Of a stretch of 64,000 nucleotides of DNA, positions 46,101-57,671 are shown one piece after another. The notes beneath the pieces are model-generated. The model did no database searches. It saw only the letters and a program-made list of their open reading frames with translations, and was not told where the DNA came from. Source of the stretch: Erythroxylum novogranatense (taxonomy: Eukaryota > Streptophyta > Magnoliopsida > Malpighiales > Erythroxylaceae); contig CM057231.1 in assembly GCA_029891385.1 (NCBI GenBank), positions 65,331,103 to 65,395,102 on the forward strand, read 5' to 3'. A program made the translations under genes and the position numbers. Within the stretch, counting starts at the first letter, position 1. Each line of letters opens with the position of its first letter.

Positions 46101-46998
46101 TAAAAAATACTTAACCTAAATCATCAACATCGATGTCACCTCCAAACTAGTGTTAGGACATCTAGCTCTCCATAAATCTCTTTCAAAAAAATGCTTCAAC
46201 CCGTATTCGATGCCCCTAGCTGAAACCCCTTTTGGCTCTCTTCACTATGCCTCCCTCTTTTTCACTCTACTCTCTCTTTTCCCTCACTATTCATCGATGT
46301 GACAAATAAAGATTATGGTCCATCTCCACTATTCATGTCTCCCTTTAGTTTTGCCCAATCTCGCTACACTACCCTTTTGAAACGCACTCCTCGTCTGCGT
46401 TTAACGCAGACCTCTCACACAACTCTCTTACCTCTCTATTTTCTCTTTGACGTCCCTCTCCCCTGTTGTAGCTTGATGTGATGATTTAGCATGTTGCCCA
46501 CATTATAGTTCATGCAAAAACCCTCACATGTTCTCCCTCTTGAAGTACATTCCTTGTCTACGTTTAACGCAGTTGTCTGCGTTAATGGTAGATGTTGTTT
46601 GCATGAAGTGCATATATGGTCTGCTTTTTTCATGCAAATGATATGATCTACATTTTTCATACAGAAGTTGGACGTGTTGGAGCTGTGCATTTGCTTCATG
46701 CTTCACTATCATTTTTGTCTCTTTTTTTAGTTGTCCATCTTCATTTGTTGTTCTTTGCATTTTTTTCTTCTTTTAGTTTTTTCTTTTCTTTTAATTTTCT
46801 TCTTCTTGCTCGATGAAGACAAGTAAAAATTAATCTTCAAAAAATGGACAAAATATATATCTTTGACTTACTTTAACTTATTTTCTTCTGACTTATGCCT
46901 AAAATCACATATGTGTCAAAGTAAGTATCTTAAGCAATTTCACGTCGTTAATCGCTAAGTGTTATGAAATAATTAAGCAATCAGTTAAGCACATATCA
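43184..46998 (-). repeat. LTR2 of the non-autonomous element, split by a solo LTR
   Basis: Pieces 43184-43699 and 45842-46998 (about 1.67 kb) align with LTR1. It ends ACATATCA. Its right edge lies exactly within an integrase reading frame at 46999. It contains the 19-nt hairpin GTCTGCGTTTAACGCAGAC at 46393-46411. Confidence 0.85.
43700..45836 (-). mobile_element. Solo LTR (2137 bp), Tekay-like, exact target duplication
   Basis: TGTTGGGCCC...GGGGCCCAACA flanked on both sides by TGTTA (43695-43699 and 45837-45841). It shares the conserved LTR blocks (44086-44135, 44313-44475) with the Tekay-type LTRs. A GC-rich island lies at about 45000-45190. No genes. Confidence 0.93.
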
Positions 46999-49328
46999 AT
47001 CATTAATGATGGCACATGAGATTCCAAATGTATTAAAAATGTTGGTTTTTGTAAACCCTACAATAGTTGCAGAATTGTTAGTTCTAGTGACTTTTACTAC
47101 CACCCATTTGGAAATGTAATCAACAGCCAAAAATATGTAAGAAAATCAACATGATGAAGGGAAGGACCTTATAAAATCAATACCTTATACATCAAATATT
47201 TTAACTATAGGAATTGGGGTTTGAGGCATTTCATTTTGATGCGATAACGTACCTGCCTTTTGACATCTGTCACAACTTTTACATAACACATAAGCATCTT
47301 TAAATAAAGTCTCCTAATATAATCCACTTTCCTAGTAGTTCTTTAAGGGCCAAATTGACGACCATATGCATATTTGTGATAAAAACTAAGACAAAAATTT
47401 GTTCATTTTTGGCACACGACGCCTTATTTGATTAAAGCAGAACTTCCATAAGAATAGTTCTTCCCACACATAATATTTTGCCTCATTTCTTATCTTTTCC
47501 TTCCTAAACTTACTCATGTAATAAGGTAAAGTTCTAGTAACTAAATACTTTACCAAATTAACATACCATGGAGCCATACTTTTCGTTTGGAACAATTTCT
47601 CATCAAGAAAAGTTTCAAAATTAGGTAAAATATCTTCATCTGTTACTAACCTGCTCAAGTGATCTGCTACTAAATTTTTCGCATCTTTTAGATCCTTTAT
47701 TGTCAAATCAAACTCTTGAAGTAGCAGAATTCATCGTATTAGCCTTAGTTTGGACTCCTTCTTTACTAGAAGATATTTCAATGCTGCATGATGAGAGTAA
47801 ACAATAACTTTATAGCCAACTAGATCAGATCTAAATTTATCTACGGCAAAAACAATTGCTAAAAGCTCTTTCTTGATTGTAGAATAATTGCACTGTGTAG
47901 CATCCAACGTTCTAGAAGAATAGAAGATAACATGACTTTTCTTCTCAATACTTTGGCCTAAAATAGCTCCCACTATATAGTTTCTAGCATCATATATGAT
48001 CTCAAACAGAATATCCCAATTTGGTGGCTAAATAATAGACGTACTAGTTAGTAGTTCCTTGAGTTTATCAAAAGCTTCTTTGTAATCCTTCCCAAAGTCA
48101 AGTGGAACGTCTTTTTATAGCAAATTTGATAAAGGTATTGCAATCTTGGAAAAATCTTTAATGAACCTGTGGTAAAATCCCGCATATCCAAGAAAAGATC
48201 AAACTTCCCTAATGCTTGTAAGGTAAGGTAAGTTCACAATTAAATCCACTTTAGATTTATTAACTTTTATGCCCCTGGATGAAATCACTTGTCATAAAAC
48301 ATTGCCTTGATCTACCGTATAGTGACATTTTTCATAATTTAAGACAAAATTTGTCTTAATGCATCGTTTAAGAACCTTAGATAAATGATTTAAATAATCA
48401 TCAAATGGTCTCCATAAATAGTGAAATTATCCATGAATACTTCAATGCATATTTCAATACACTCAGAAAATATACTCATCATGCATCTTTGGAATGTACC
48501 AAGAGTATTACAGAGACTGAATGGCATTCTCCTAAAAGCATACATTCCAAATGGACACGTGAATGGTTTATCCTCTTGAGCAATTGTTATTAGATAGTAA
48601 CCTAAAAAAATCATCCAAAAAGTAGAAACATGATTTACCAACAAGTCTTTCTAGCATTTGATCCACAAAAGGTAATGAAAATTGGTCCTTTCTAGTATCT
48701 AAATCTAGCTTTCTAAAGTCTATACACATTTGCCACCCATACCCTAATTGATACCAATTCCTCATTCTGGTTTTGTATCACTATCATACTAGTCTTCTTA
48801 GGCATAACATGCACTGGACTTACCCATTCGCTGTCCGAGATTGGATAAATTATACTTGCATCCAAAACTTTTAAAATTTCTTTCATATCCAGATCCTTCA
48901 TTGTTGGATTAAGTTTTATTTGGGTTCCAGTTTTGGTTTAGCATTCTCATCTAAAAGAATCTTGTGTTTGCAAATCACCGGGCTGATTCCTTTTATGTCT
49001 GCTAAAGTCCAACCAATTGCAATTTTTTATTCTTTAAGTAGTGTCACCAAATTTTCCTCTTGCCCCTCAGTCAACCTTTTTGAAATGATTGTTGGTAATG
49101 ACTCTCCATTGCCCAAATAAACATATTTAAGGTGATCAGGTAGGGCTTTCAATTTAATCTTTATACCTATAAAATAGAAGGTAGCATTTTCTTGTGATTT
49201 ATAGTAAGTTTAGGATTCAAAATTTTTGAATCTATTTGCATTGCTGGTAACAATTCTGTAACTTCATAAGTTTCATCAATTTGCTCATTCACTTCTAATT
49301 TGGCCTTAAACTCTAACTCATCTTCAAT
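46999..49328 (-). pseudogene. Old Athila-type pol fragment (RT, RNase H, part of integrase)
   Basis: Read from 49328 down: pre-RT region, then RT with [17 protein letters not shown] (48901), CIDFRKLDLDTRKDQFSLPF and a palm segment with PFTCPFGMYAFRRMPF and EVFMDNFTIYG (YxDD altered to MDN) at 48644-48390. RNase H at 47973-47731 has RTLDATQCNYSTIKKELLAIV. Then VADHLSRLVTDED (47706) and an integrase fragment that stops at 46999, right at the second catalytic Asp (AIIND), where LTR2 begins. The right end stops at 49328 where a Tekay-like LTR starts. Multiple stops; this appears to be the oldest layer here. Confidence 0.85.
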
Positions 49329-50084
49329 TGTTGGCCCCCAAATTTTTTTCTTAATGAATAAGCATGATTTAAATAACTTTTGAGGTTAGATAGATTAAAT
49401 TTTTCGAGTTAATTATTATGTCAAAGTTAGTAGGATTTATTGAATGGGGAAGTGGAATTAAAGTGTTAAGGTTATAAGAATGTTCAAGGGTAATTTTGGC
49501 AAGGCATTAAAGGATAAAGAACATAAGGCATATAAGGAAGGGTAAAATAGACATTGCACACTCATTAAAAGTGGGATTGAAAGAGGAAAATGTGGTCTTA
49601 CATTTAAGAGAAGGAAAAAACGTGAATTGGGACAGAAGAAGAGAAATAAGAAAGAGAAAGAAGAGAGATATTGGTGGGTATCTATAAGCAAGGAAATCAA
49701 GGTGGGTACGTATTTATAATAGAGTAAATAAGCCACTACATGTTTCTTTGAATAAAAAAAGTTTAATGATTTCAATTGCATCATAAGTATTGCATCTATC
49801 GCTTCTTGAATGAATTGAAAATCTGCTATATGTTTGATATATGAATTTTGTTGATATGTGAAAAGATTTTGAAAATGAATTTTTGTGAAAAGATACATGC
49901 TTATGGAATCATGTTTTCGGAAATATTTAGAAAAGTGCCATTTTGGGCAATATGTTTACAAGTATATGAAATCAAGTTTCGAAAATATCCCATTTTGGGC
50001 AACAAGTTTACAAGTCATGAATTACATGTTATGTGGTTTTCGTCTAATCCCACATGCACGTTGACCAAGTTAAAGGCTTCTCCC

Positions 50085-51730
50085 TGATGGGTGTCAAATC
50101 CACCAAAAATAATTCCCAAACACCAAATGAAAATAAATTGCGCACAGTGGTAATGGGGTCGATCCACAGAGAATGGAATAAATTGATTCTATTCAAATGC
50201 CAAAGAACGAGTGAAATTAATTAAAAAGGGGGTTTTGGAGTTTTCTGCTAAAACTACTAATTAAACTAACCACTAATAAATGATTAACGCAATTGATATC
50301 AAATAAAATAACAACTATGATTAAACTAGCAAAGAACACAGATAAAATTGATTAACTCAATAAACGACAACTTAGCCAAGGAATTCCTAATTATTATGCA
50401 TGGACTGCGATCATTGACTCAAATATTTTTTTTGGTTTAATAATAGGATAGCTATAGTTACCAACTACCTCTGGCTCCCTCGTTTCTTCTTAATTTTAGA
50501 ACAGTCAAAGAGACTCCTTTAAACTATTCCCTAATTAACTAATAACCCCTTCGAGACTCTCTCCGAGATTTAATTAATTAACATCATTAAACTCCAAAGA
50601 AACACTAACCCTAACTGACTATGCACTGACTCATGCTTCATCTAGTTAGATCGCAAGTTTCTTAACACAAAATTGGACAAGTATTATATCCTAGTGTCAA
50701 CTGCCACAAACACTAATCACCTAGTTAACACCACCAAGTAAATCAGTTGGCGATATGCAAATTAACTAACTCTACAATCGGGCCCTAATCGCAGAATCAA
50801 TTAATAAAAAATGACAGTAAAATGGAAACAATACGAATATCATAAACCAAATAATTAGAACAAATAGGTCTCACGAGTCAAAGTATAACAATTGGAATTC
50901 CCCAACTAAAACGGTTTAGCTACTCATAACGGAATTAAACAATACAAGATTCTTAATTAAGATTTACTAAATAATCAGGAAAAGAAGGAAAACTAGAAGA
51001 TTTCTCCAAGTCACGCTGCTGATTGTTTCCTTCCCCAAGTCACGCTGCTGATTGCCAGAATCACCAAACTTCCAGCCATATTCTTTTCTTTTCTTTTCTG
51101 CTTAGTCTTGTGCTGCGTGCGTCACTACTTCTTATTCTAGTCCACCAAAAATTGCCTCCCTATTCTCGTAACTTATTCTTGTGGCTCTACTCTAATGTGA
51201 CCATTAAGGGTCTACATCAATTAAAACCCTTAAATCCTTATGCTTCTGTTGTTGTCTTTTGCTTGTGCGTCTCCTGTTCCTGCGTTTTGCATTAAACGCC
51301 TTCGTTTCTTGTGTCTCTCTTGGCTGCCTTCTGATTTGATAATTAATTTTGATGTCCTCAAAATGACGCCTCCACTGTTGCGTGCTTTTCTTCAATTAAA
51401 AACCTCCTCCCTTGTCCATGTTGCATTAATTTGTTTTGAGCCCATTAATTGCCGCCAGTCTATTTATGTAGATGCTTCTAATTCCTTTTATTCTCTTGTG
51501 CGTTAAAACCCTCCTTCCTCTAGTTTGTCTCCTCCAATTTATTTCCTTGTTGCGCCTATGTCTCCTCCTTTGATTTTATTGTTGTTTTCCTCTTAAATTC
51601 CCATGTTATGTAAAGATTGTAATTCCCTAAAAGGAAATATTAAATCAAATTAAGTCTCGACAATTGCATCAACAAGAGGAATAAAAAGGAATAATTAAAA
51701 CATAAATATTAGAAAAATATGCACTTATCA
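50085..51730 (-). repeat. Athila-2 3' LTR (1646 bp)
   Basis: TGATGGGTGTC...CACTTATCA; almost the same length as the partner at 60386-62028. Confidence 0.97.
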
Positions 51731-52890
51731 AATCTCCCCACACTTAGATGATGCTTGTCCTCAAGCATAAAAGAGGACCAAGACACAATGAAAAACCACT
51801 CAACTAAATAAAACATGCACAGAGGTAATGTAAACTAGGAATGAGAGCACAATCTTGTCCCAATTTCAACGAAATGTCAAACAAATGCAATAAATCTCCC
51901 ACACGAGAAGACACAAGCCTGAATGCAAATTGAAGCGCATGCGTAAATTACTGAATTTAATTAAAAACCAATCAAGCCTAGAAAACACATTTCACTTATC
52001 AGGTGGTTAGCATACACGAGGAACTCCGAATTTATGTGGTAGTTATGGGAAGATCGGTTTAATCTTATTTGTTTTTTTTTAATTTTCTCGAAATTGTCAT
52101 TGGCCTTTTTACGCGAACGCAAACATTTGTGATGAATGTCGTCTGCTTACTCGGTCAATCACAACGCCAAGTGGCCTTAGCCTTACTCGTGATTACTCAG
52201 CTGCTTGCATTATATTTTTCCCTTTTTTTTCGAGTAATCAGAGGAGTAGTTGGTTGCCTCGCACGTCCTAGTTGTTCAAGACCTTTTTACGCGAGCGCAA
52301 ACAATGGTGATGAATGTCGCCCGGTTACTCAGTCTCGTCCAACTTTTAGACAGATTTTTGGCTTCGTTCACAATCACCTTTGGCGAGTGGCGGAACGAAT
52401 CTAACACTCTTTTTATTTTTCATTCTTTATTCCCTTTCTCTACCATAATTTCCCACCATCAATCGAAAGCTCAACGCATATACTAACTTAACTTCTAAGC
52501 TTAACATGACTCTAGACAAGAAAGGCACCGATTAATCACACATTTTTAAAATTCTAACCAATTAGCTCAAGCTCGCAACTTCAACACATAGGACAAAATT
52601 ATTAACATTTACTTAACATTAAGCCACAAGGGACTCAATCACACTCTCGACTCCTTTAAAAATAATCCACCATTACCTAAGGCACAACAATTCATCGAGC
52701 GAAATGGAACAAAAGAGGACTTTTTTATTATTTATTTATTTATTTTTGTTTATTTTATAAGCCACGACATCAACAGTTAAAAGTCCAAAAATACCAAAAG
52801 GCAAAGGATGGCACAACCCAAAGTAATGCATCAAACAAAAACAGCATGCATCTCAAAAACAAAAATAACATGCATCTCAAAAGCTATAAA
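51731..52890 (-). other. Athila-2 3' non-coding region with polypurine tract
   Basis: The polypurine tract at 51731-51746 (minus strand AAGTGTGGGGAGATT) adjoins the LTR. A related motif lies at 52895-52907. A duplicated segment with CCTTTTTACGCG recurs at 52104 and 52282 (178 bp apart). No gene seen. Confidence 0.8.
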
Positions 52891-54156
52891 TCACCTCCCC
52901 ACACTTAAATCATGCGTTGTCCTCAACGTAAAAGTAAATGAGTAAACTGAGGACTTCAACTGGGAGCGATGACGATGGCGCCAGAGGCGCCAGAGCGATG
53001 GCGCTAGAGCGCTTCGGATGGCGCGTATATCTGATTGAAGCTCTGCAAGTGTCGCCTCCAAACGGTCGAGGCGATCGAGGATGGGATGATACAGGCTGGT
53101 GGTTGGATGCAGTGGTTGGCGATCGTCGGAATGGAAGACACGGGTGCGGGCTAGTGTATCTGCAGGGGTAAAAGAATGAACACCATCTACATGCATCAAA
53201 AATTTCATCAGGTCAAGACAAGAAAAATCAATGGGGGCCATAGCCCGTGCAGTATGTAAACCTGTGGAATCATCATCAACAATATGCTCGTGCCGTGTAA
53301 TCTGTGTAATAACTTGGCCCATAATCATAGGGCGTGTATCCCTGGTGGCATATTGAAAAGTAACCACGACCCAATAGTCGAGGTTAACACGTGTCTGCGT
53401 CACCATAGCCTAAAGAAAGAAAAGCTGATTTTGCGTGACAACCGCGGCGGTCTTAGTACGACCAGAGAAAGAGTAAGCGAGGAATCGGTACAAGTAGCGT
53501 ATGGCCGGGTCGGCAAGATCGCGATCATAACTAGCGCTGACCACATACTTAGCTTGCGGATTCTGAATCAGTGTCTGCCAAGCAGACTGAGCAACAAATA
53601 GATCTGAGTCATAGCTACAAAGGCTGTCCAAATATTCTGAATCATCCCGACTGTCTATTACGCCTAAGGCTAGATTAAGATCAGTAATAGAATAATCAAA
53701 CCATCACCCAAGTAAACGAAAACGGATCATAGGGGTTTGAACATTAAATTCAGCTGACTTTTTGAACTGAAAAGTGCAAAAGAATTCATAGACCAACTCG
53801 TAATAAACAGGGCAATCTAAGAAAGCGAAAGAATGCCAACCAATATTGTCAAGTAGAGTGACAACACGCTCATAAATATGTAAGCTATGAAGAGTGGAAG
53901 CATGGAGTGTTTTACCTTGAATTACCTGCCGGGTCGGGATGGCTTGCCAGCGTGCCCTTTGTTGATCGTCCTCGAGGTTGAAATGACCCATGACTTGTAA
54001 AACTTCGAGAGGGGGTACACGGTGACTGACTGTGCCACGGAATCGCGTATGCAAAGGTGGGCTGTCCGGCATGGGTGGTGGTTCGCGGCTGGAGTCGCTG
54101 TTAGCGGGCTGGGGATTTGGAGAAGGCGACTGCGCGCGCCTCTTCTGCGAGGGCAT
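52891..54156 (-). pseudogene. Athila-2 env-position ORF, two nonsense codons
   Basis: The frame starts at 54156 (MPSQKRRAQSPSPNPQPANS) and runs to 52891, about 420 codons, interrupted by a TGA at 53701-53703 and a TAG at 53407-53409. The N-terminus is Pro/Ser-rich. The middle has the plant transposon-protein look (CPVYYELVYEFFCTFQFKKS, MIRFRLLG). A late stretch, DRLDRLEATLAELQSDIRAI, is coiled-coil-like. No clear signal peptide or membrane span. It is homologous by position and architecture to 22842-23907, but the long Pro run near the end of that protein is absent here. Function in the family is unsettled; env-like by position only. Confidence 0.72.
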
Positions 54157-54891
54157 GGTTGCGACGGCGGGCGGGGGTTGGGTTGATGGCGGCGCAACCT
54201 CTGCTGCAGGTGAAGGCTGTGTAGATCGCGACGCCTGGCGGGTTGAAGGGCGGCTGACGGTCGGCCGCCGTGTGTACGATGGAGCGGCGGTGTTGGTGGA
54301 TGTGGAGGGCGGTGCAGATCTCAGCGAATGGCGTGTCGAGGGGAGGCTGGAGGTCGGCCATCACGTGTGAGAGGGGGCGACCGTGGATGCAGGCGGTGGT
54401 GGTGCAGTAGCGGCCGGAGACTGGTGACTACCGCGAGTCCTGACCATGGCGGCGAACGGAGGTGCTGGTGGCGTGCGGCGACTGGCGACTCCTGCTGGTG
54501 GAGAGGCGGCGGCGGCTGTAGGTGAAAGGAGGGTGAGAAACGAAAGTGATGGGTCAAGTGGGTAGGGTTGTCAAGGTGGGTCAAGTGGGTTGGTTTGTCA
54601 AGGTGGGTCAAGTGGGTTGGGCTTTATAATATAGTAAGGGATGAGAGTCAACATATGATCATATAAAGGACTCCCACCAACTGTAATCCAAGAAATCCGA
54701 ATTGATCCAATGTCGAACCTCCTGAAAGACACAGGGAAGGAAAGAAAAATATCAAAACAAAGAAAGAAGGAAACAAACAAGACAAAAAGAACACAAAATA
54801 AAGCAAAAGAAAGGAAAGAAAAAAAAATATGGGTTGCCTTCCATTAACGCCCTTGTTTAACATCCTAGGCTCGACGATCCTCGTCTCGAAC
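54157..54891 (-). other. Athila-2 spacer between integrase and env-position ORF
   Basis: No convincing gene. The GC-rich part (54160-54540) encodes only low-complexity Pro/His/Arg in any frame; the rest is AT-rich. Confidence 0.6.
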
Positions 54892-56031
54892 TTAATCCTC
54901 TAGATGGGGAGCCTCCAGATTAACCCCCTCAATCGTGTGTGATTCAAACCCCTTGTAGAAAGGTTTCAGTCTATGCCCGTTCACTTTAAAAACTTTATCA
55001 GTGCCAAGTTCTTCAATTTCCACAACTCCATGTGGATAAATGCTGCGCACCACGTATGGGCCTACCCATCTCGACCACAATTTTCCCGGAAAAAGCCTCA
55101 ACTTGGATTGGTACAACAACACCTTTTGACCAATCTTGAAAGATTTCCTACATAACATTTCATCGTGAAAAGCCTTCGTCTTTAACTTGTAGATCCTCGA
55201 GTTCTCATACGCATCATTTCGGATCTCCTCTAGCTCTTGTAACTGAAACTTCCTATGCACCCCGGCTTCGTCCATTCCTAAGTGACATTTCTTGATAGCC
55301 CAATAAGCCCGATGCTCAAGCTCCACCAGAAGATGACATGCTTTTCCAAAGACTAATCTGTAAGGTGACATGCCGATTGGGGTTTTATAGGCCATCCTAT
55401 AGGCCCACAACGCATCATCTAGTCTCAAACTCCAGTCCTTACGGTTTGGGTTAACCGTCTTCTCCATAATTAACTTGATCTCTCTGTTTGAGATTTTAGC
55501 TTGTCCATTGGTTTGTGGATGATAGTCTGTGGAAGTGCGATGAGTGACGTGGTACTTTTTGAAAAGTGCCTCAACCGTCCGGTTGCAAAAGTGCGTCCCT
55601 CTATCGCTGATGATGGCTCGAGGAGTGCCAAACCTGACAAAAATATTAGACCTAACAAAATCCACAACAACTTTAGAATCATTAGTCCGGGTGGCTTTCG
55701 CTTCCACCCACTTCGACACATAGTCAACAACAAGAATAATATATAAGTTACCATAGGAAGATGGAAAAGGACCCATGAAGTCCATACCCCACACATCAAA
55801 GATTTCACAAACAAGAATAGGATTAAGGGGCATCTGATTCCTAGGACCTATGTTTCCCTTCTTTTGACAACTTATACAACTTTTACAACATAGATATGCG
55901 TCGCAAAAAAGTGTAGGCAAAAAAAAAACACTTTCTAACACTTTACTAGCAGTTCGTTTTGGACCAAAGTGTCCACCACAAGCATATGCATGACAAAAGT
56001 TTAGTATGGAATTAATTTCATTTTTAGCCAC
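54892..56031 (-). pseudogene. Athila-2 integrase, open but catalytically altered
   Basis: 379-codon open frame. The zinc-binding part has [10 protein letters not shown] and CKSCISC. The core has GMDFMGPF and [11 protein letters not shown] (both Asp present), but the residue 36 positions after the second Asp, where the catalytic Glu belongs ([10 protein letters not shown]), is Lys. The C-terminal part includes the [13 protein letters not shown] stretch, then [11 protein letters not shown], a GPY motif (VGPYVV) and a final [11 protein letters not shown]. Integrase joins cDNA to the chromosome; Lys for Glu should abolish catalysis. Upstream, it connects to 56382-56065 after a short interval with a stop near 56064. 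Confidence 0.93.
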
Positions 56032-56064
56032 GCATCTCCTAATAATTTGGTCAGTGCCTATTTT

Positions 56065-57632
56065 CTAAAGGTAGGGATCATCCCAAATATAATATTTAGA
56101 ATCACTCCGAATTTTATCCTTAGCAGACCTAGGAAAATGATAAGGCAAATCACCAGTGGCTAAAAAGTTCACAATATCAGCATACCAGGGTAACAGGGAT
56201 CCTGTGCGTGACCACGGATAGGCCTCCTGTGCGGCAAAGAGTTGTTCATCTGGAAATTCATCTTTGATTGGGAGAGAATCTGGATCGAGCGTGGGAATTC
56301 TACCGAGATGATCAACACCGTGTTCTCGCACCCCTTCTTGTCCTTTATTTCCAAGTCGAACTCTTGGAGAAGTAGAATCCATCGAATCAGTCTTGGCTTC
56401 GCGTCCTTTTTCGAAAGGAGGTACCTCAAAGCTACATGATCAGAATAGACAATAACTTTAGTACCAACTAAATAAGGACAAAATTTATCTAAAGCATAGA
56501 CAATTGAAAAAAGCTCCTTTTCAGTGGTAGTGTAGTTGCTCTGAGTACTGTCTAGCATTTTCGAAGCGTAATAGATCACGTGAGAGCACTTGTTGATCCT
56601 TTTTCCTAGCACGGCACCCACTGTATAGTCACTGGCGTTGCACATAATCTCGAATGGATAGTCCCAATCTGGTGGTTGGATGATCGGCGCTGAGACTAGC
56701 TTCTCCTTAAGTAGGTCGAAAGTGAACTTGCATTCATCGTCTAGCTCGAACTTTACATCTTTTTGGAGGAGCCGACACAAAGGTCTGGTCATCTTGGAAA
56801 ATTCCTTGATAAACCTCCTGTAGAAACCTGCATGACTAAGGAAAGAACGCACTTCCTGCACACTCGCGGGGTAAGGTAAAGACTTAACAACATCTACCTT
56901 AGACTTATCAACTTCAATACCTTGCGCAGATACTATGTGACCTAAAATGAGACCCTTATTGACCATGAAGTGACTTTTTTCGTAATTCAAAACCAAATTT
57001 GTCTCAATGCAACGTTTCAAAATCTTAGCAAGATTCGAGAGGCATTCATCGAAAGATTTTCCATAAACCGTGAATTCATCCATAAATACCTTTATTGTAT
57101 GCTTAACATAGTCATAAAATATGCTTACCATACACCTTTGAAAGGTGGCCGGCACGTTGCAAAGCCTAAATGACATTCGTCGAAAGGCAAAGGTTCCAAA
57201 GGCACACGTAAACGTCGTCTTCCCTTGATCCTCAGGTGCCACCGGGATCTGATAGAAACCTGAATATCCATCAAGACAACAGTAGTGAGTTTTTTCAACT
57301 AAACGTTCAAGCATTTGGTCAATAAAGGGGAGGGGAAAATGATCTTTCTTAGTAAGGGCATTGAGACCTCTATAGTCTATACACACCCTCCACCCATTTT
57401 GAACCCGAGTGGGGACTAACTCACCGTCCTGATTTTCAACAACTGTAATAACTGTTTTCTTCGGTACAACCTGAACTGGACTTACCCATTCACTATCAGA
57501 TATTAGATAGATCATACCTGCGTCGAGGAGCTTAATGATCTCCTTTTTCACTACCTCCATCATTGGCGGGTTCAGTCTGTGCTGTGCTTGTCGGCGGGGT
57601 TTAGCACCCTCCTCCAAAATGATTTTATGCAT
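56065..57632 (-). pseudogene. Athila-2 reverse transcriptase and RNase H
   Basis: Open frame 57632-56169. [66 protein letters not shown] and the catalytic motif FMDEFTVYG, where the second Asp is Glu. RNase [18 protein letters not shown] has Asn where the first catalytic Asp is expected; [11 protein letters not shown] and [11 protein letters not shown] are kept. Near 56325 the reading shifts frame to 56382-56065, which continues with [20 protein letters not shown] and the integrase N-terminal region. Two active sites are therefore altered in an otherwise full-length domain. Confidence 0.93.
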
Positions 57633-57671
57633 GCATGTGGAGGGGCTCAGACCTTTGATATCAACAATGGT

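Larger units (their letters stand above)
9177..46998 (-). mobile_element. Non-autonomous Gypsy-like (LARD-like) element, tandem LTR-interior-LTR-interior
   Basis: Read on the minus strand: LTR2 (46998-43184), primer-binding site and leader ORF, non-coding interior, polypurine tract (40567-40583), LTR1 (40566-10026), then a second primer-binding site and leader (10025-9177) cut by the Copia insertion. 9177-10025 matches about 42325-43183. No RT or integrase lies in the 2.6 kb interior, so it depended on another element. Polypurine tract and LTR style resemble the Athila-type elements here. Three later LTR insertions break its LTRs. Confidence 0.8.

Noticed and set aside
51023..51506. Short plus-strand frames present in both Athila-2 LTRs (again at 61321-61804)
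   Set aside because: Duplicated only because the LTR is duplicated, on the strand opposite to the element, with no protein similarity.
54032..54540. Plus-strand Gly/Arg-rich frame of 112 codons
   Set aside because: It is antisense to the start of the env-position ORF and its upstream spacer, with low-complexity composition.
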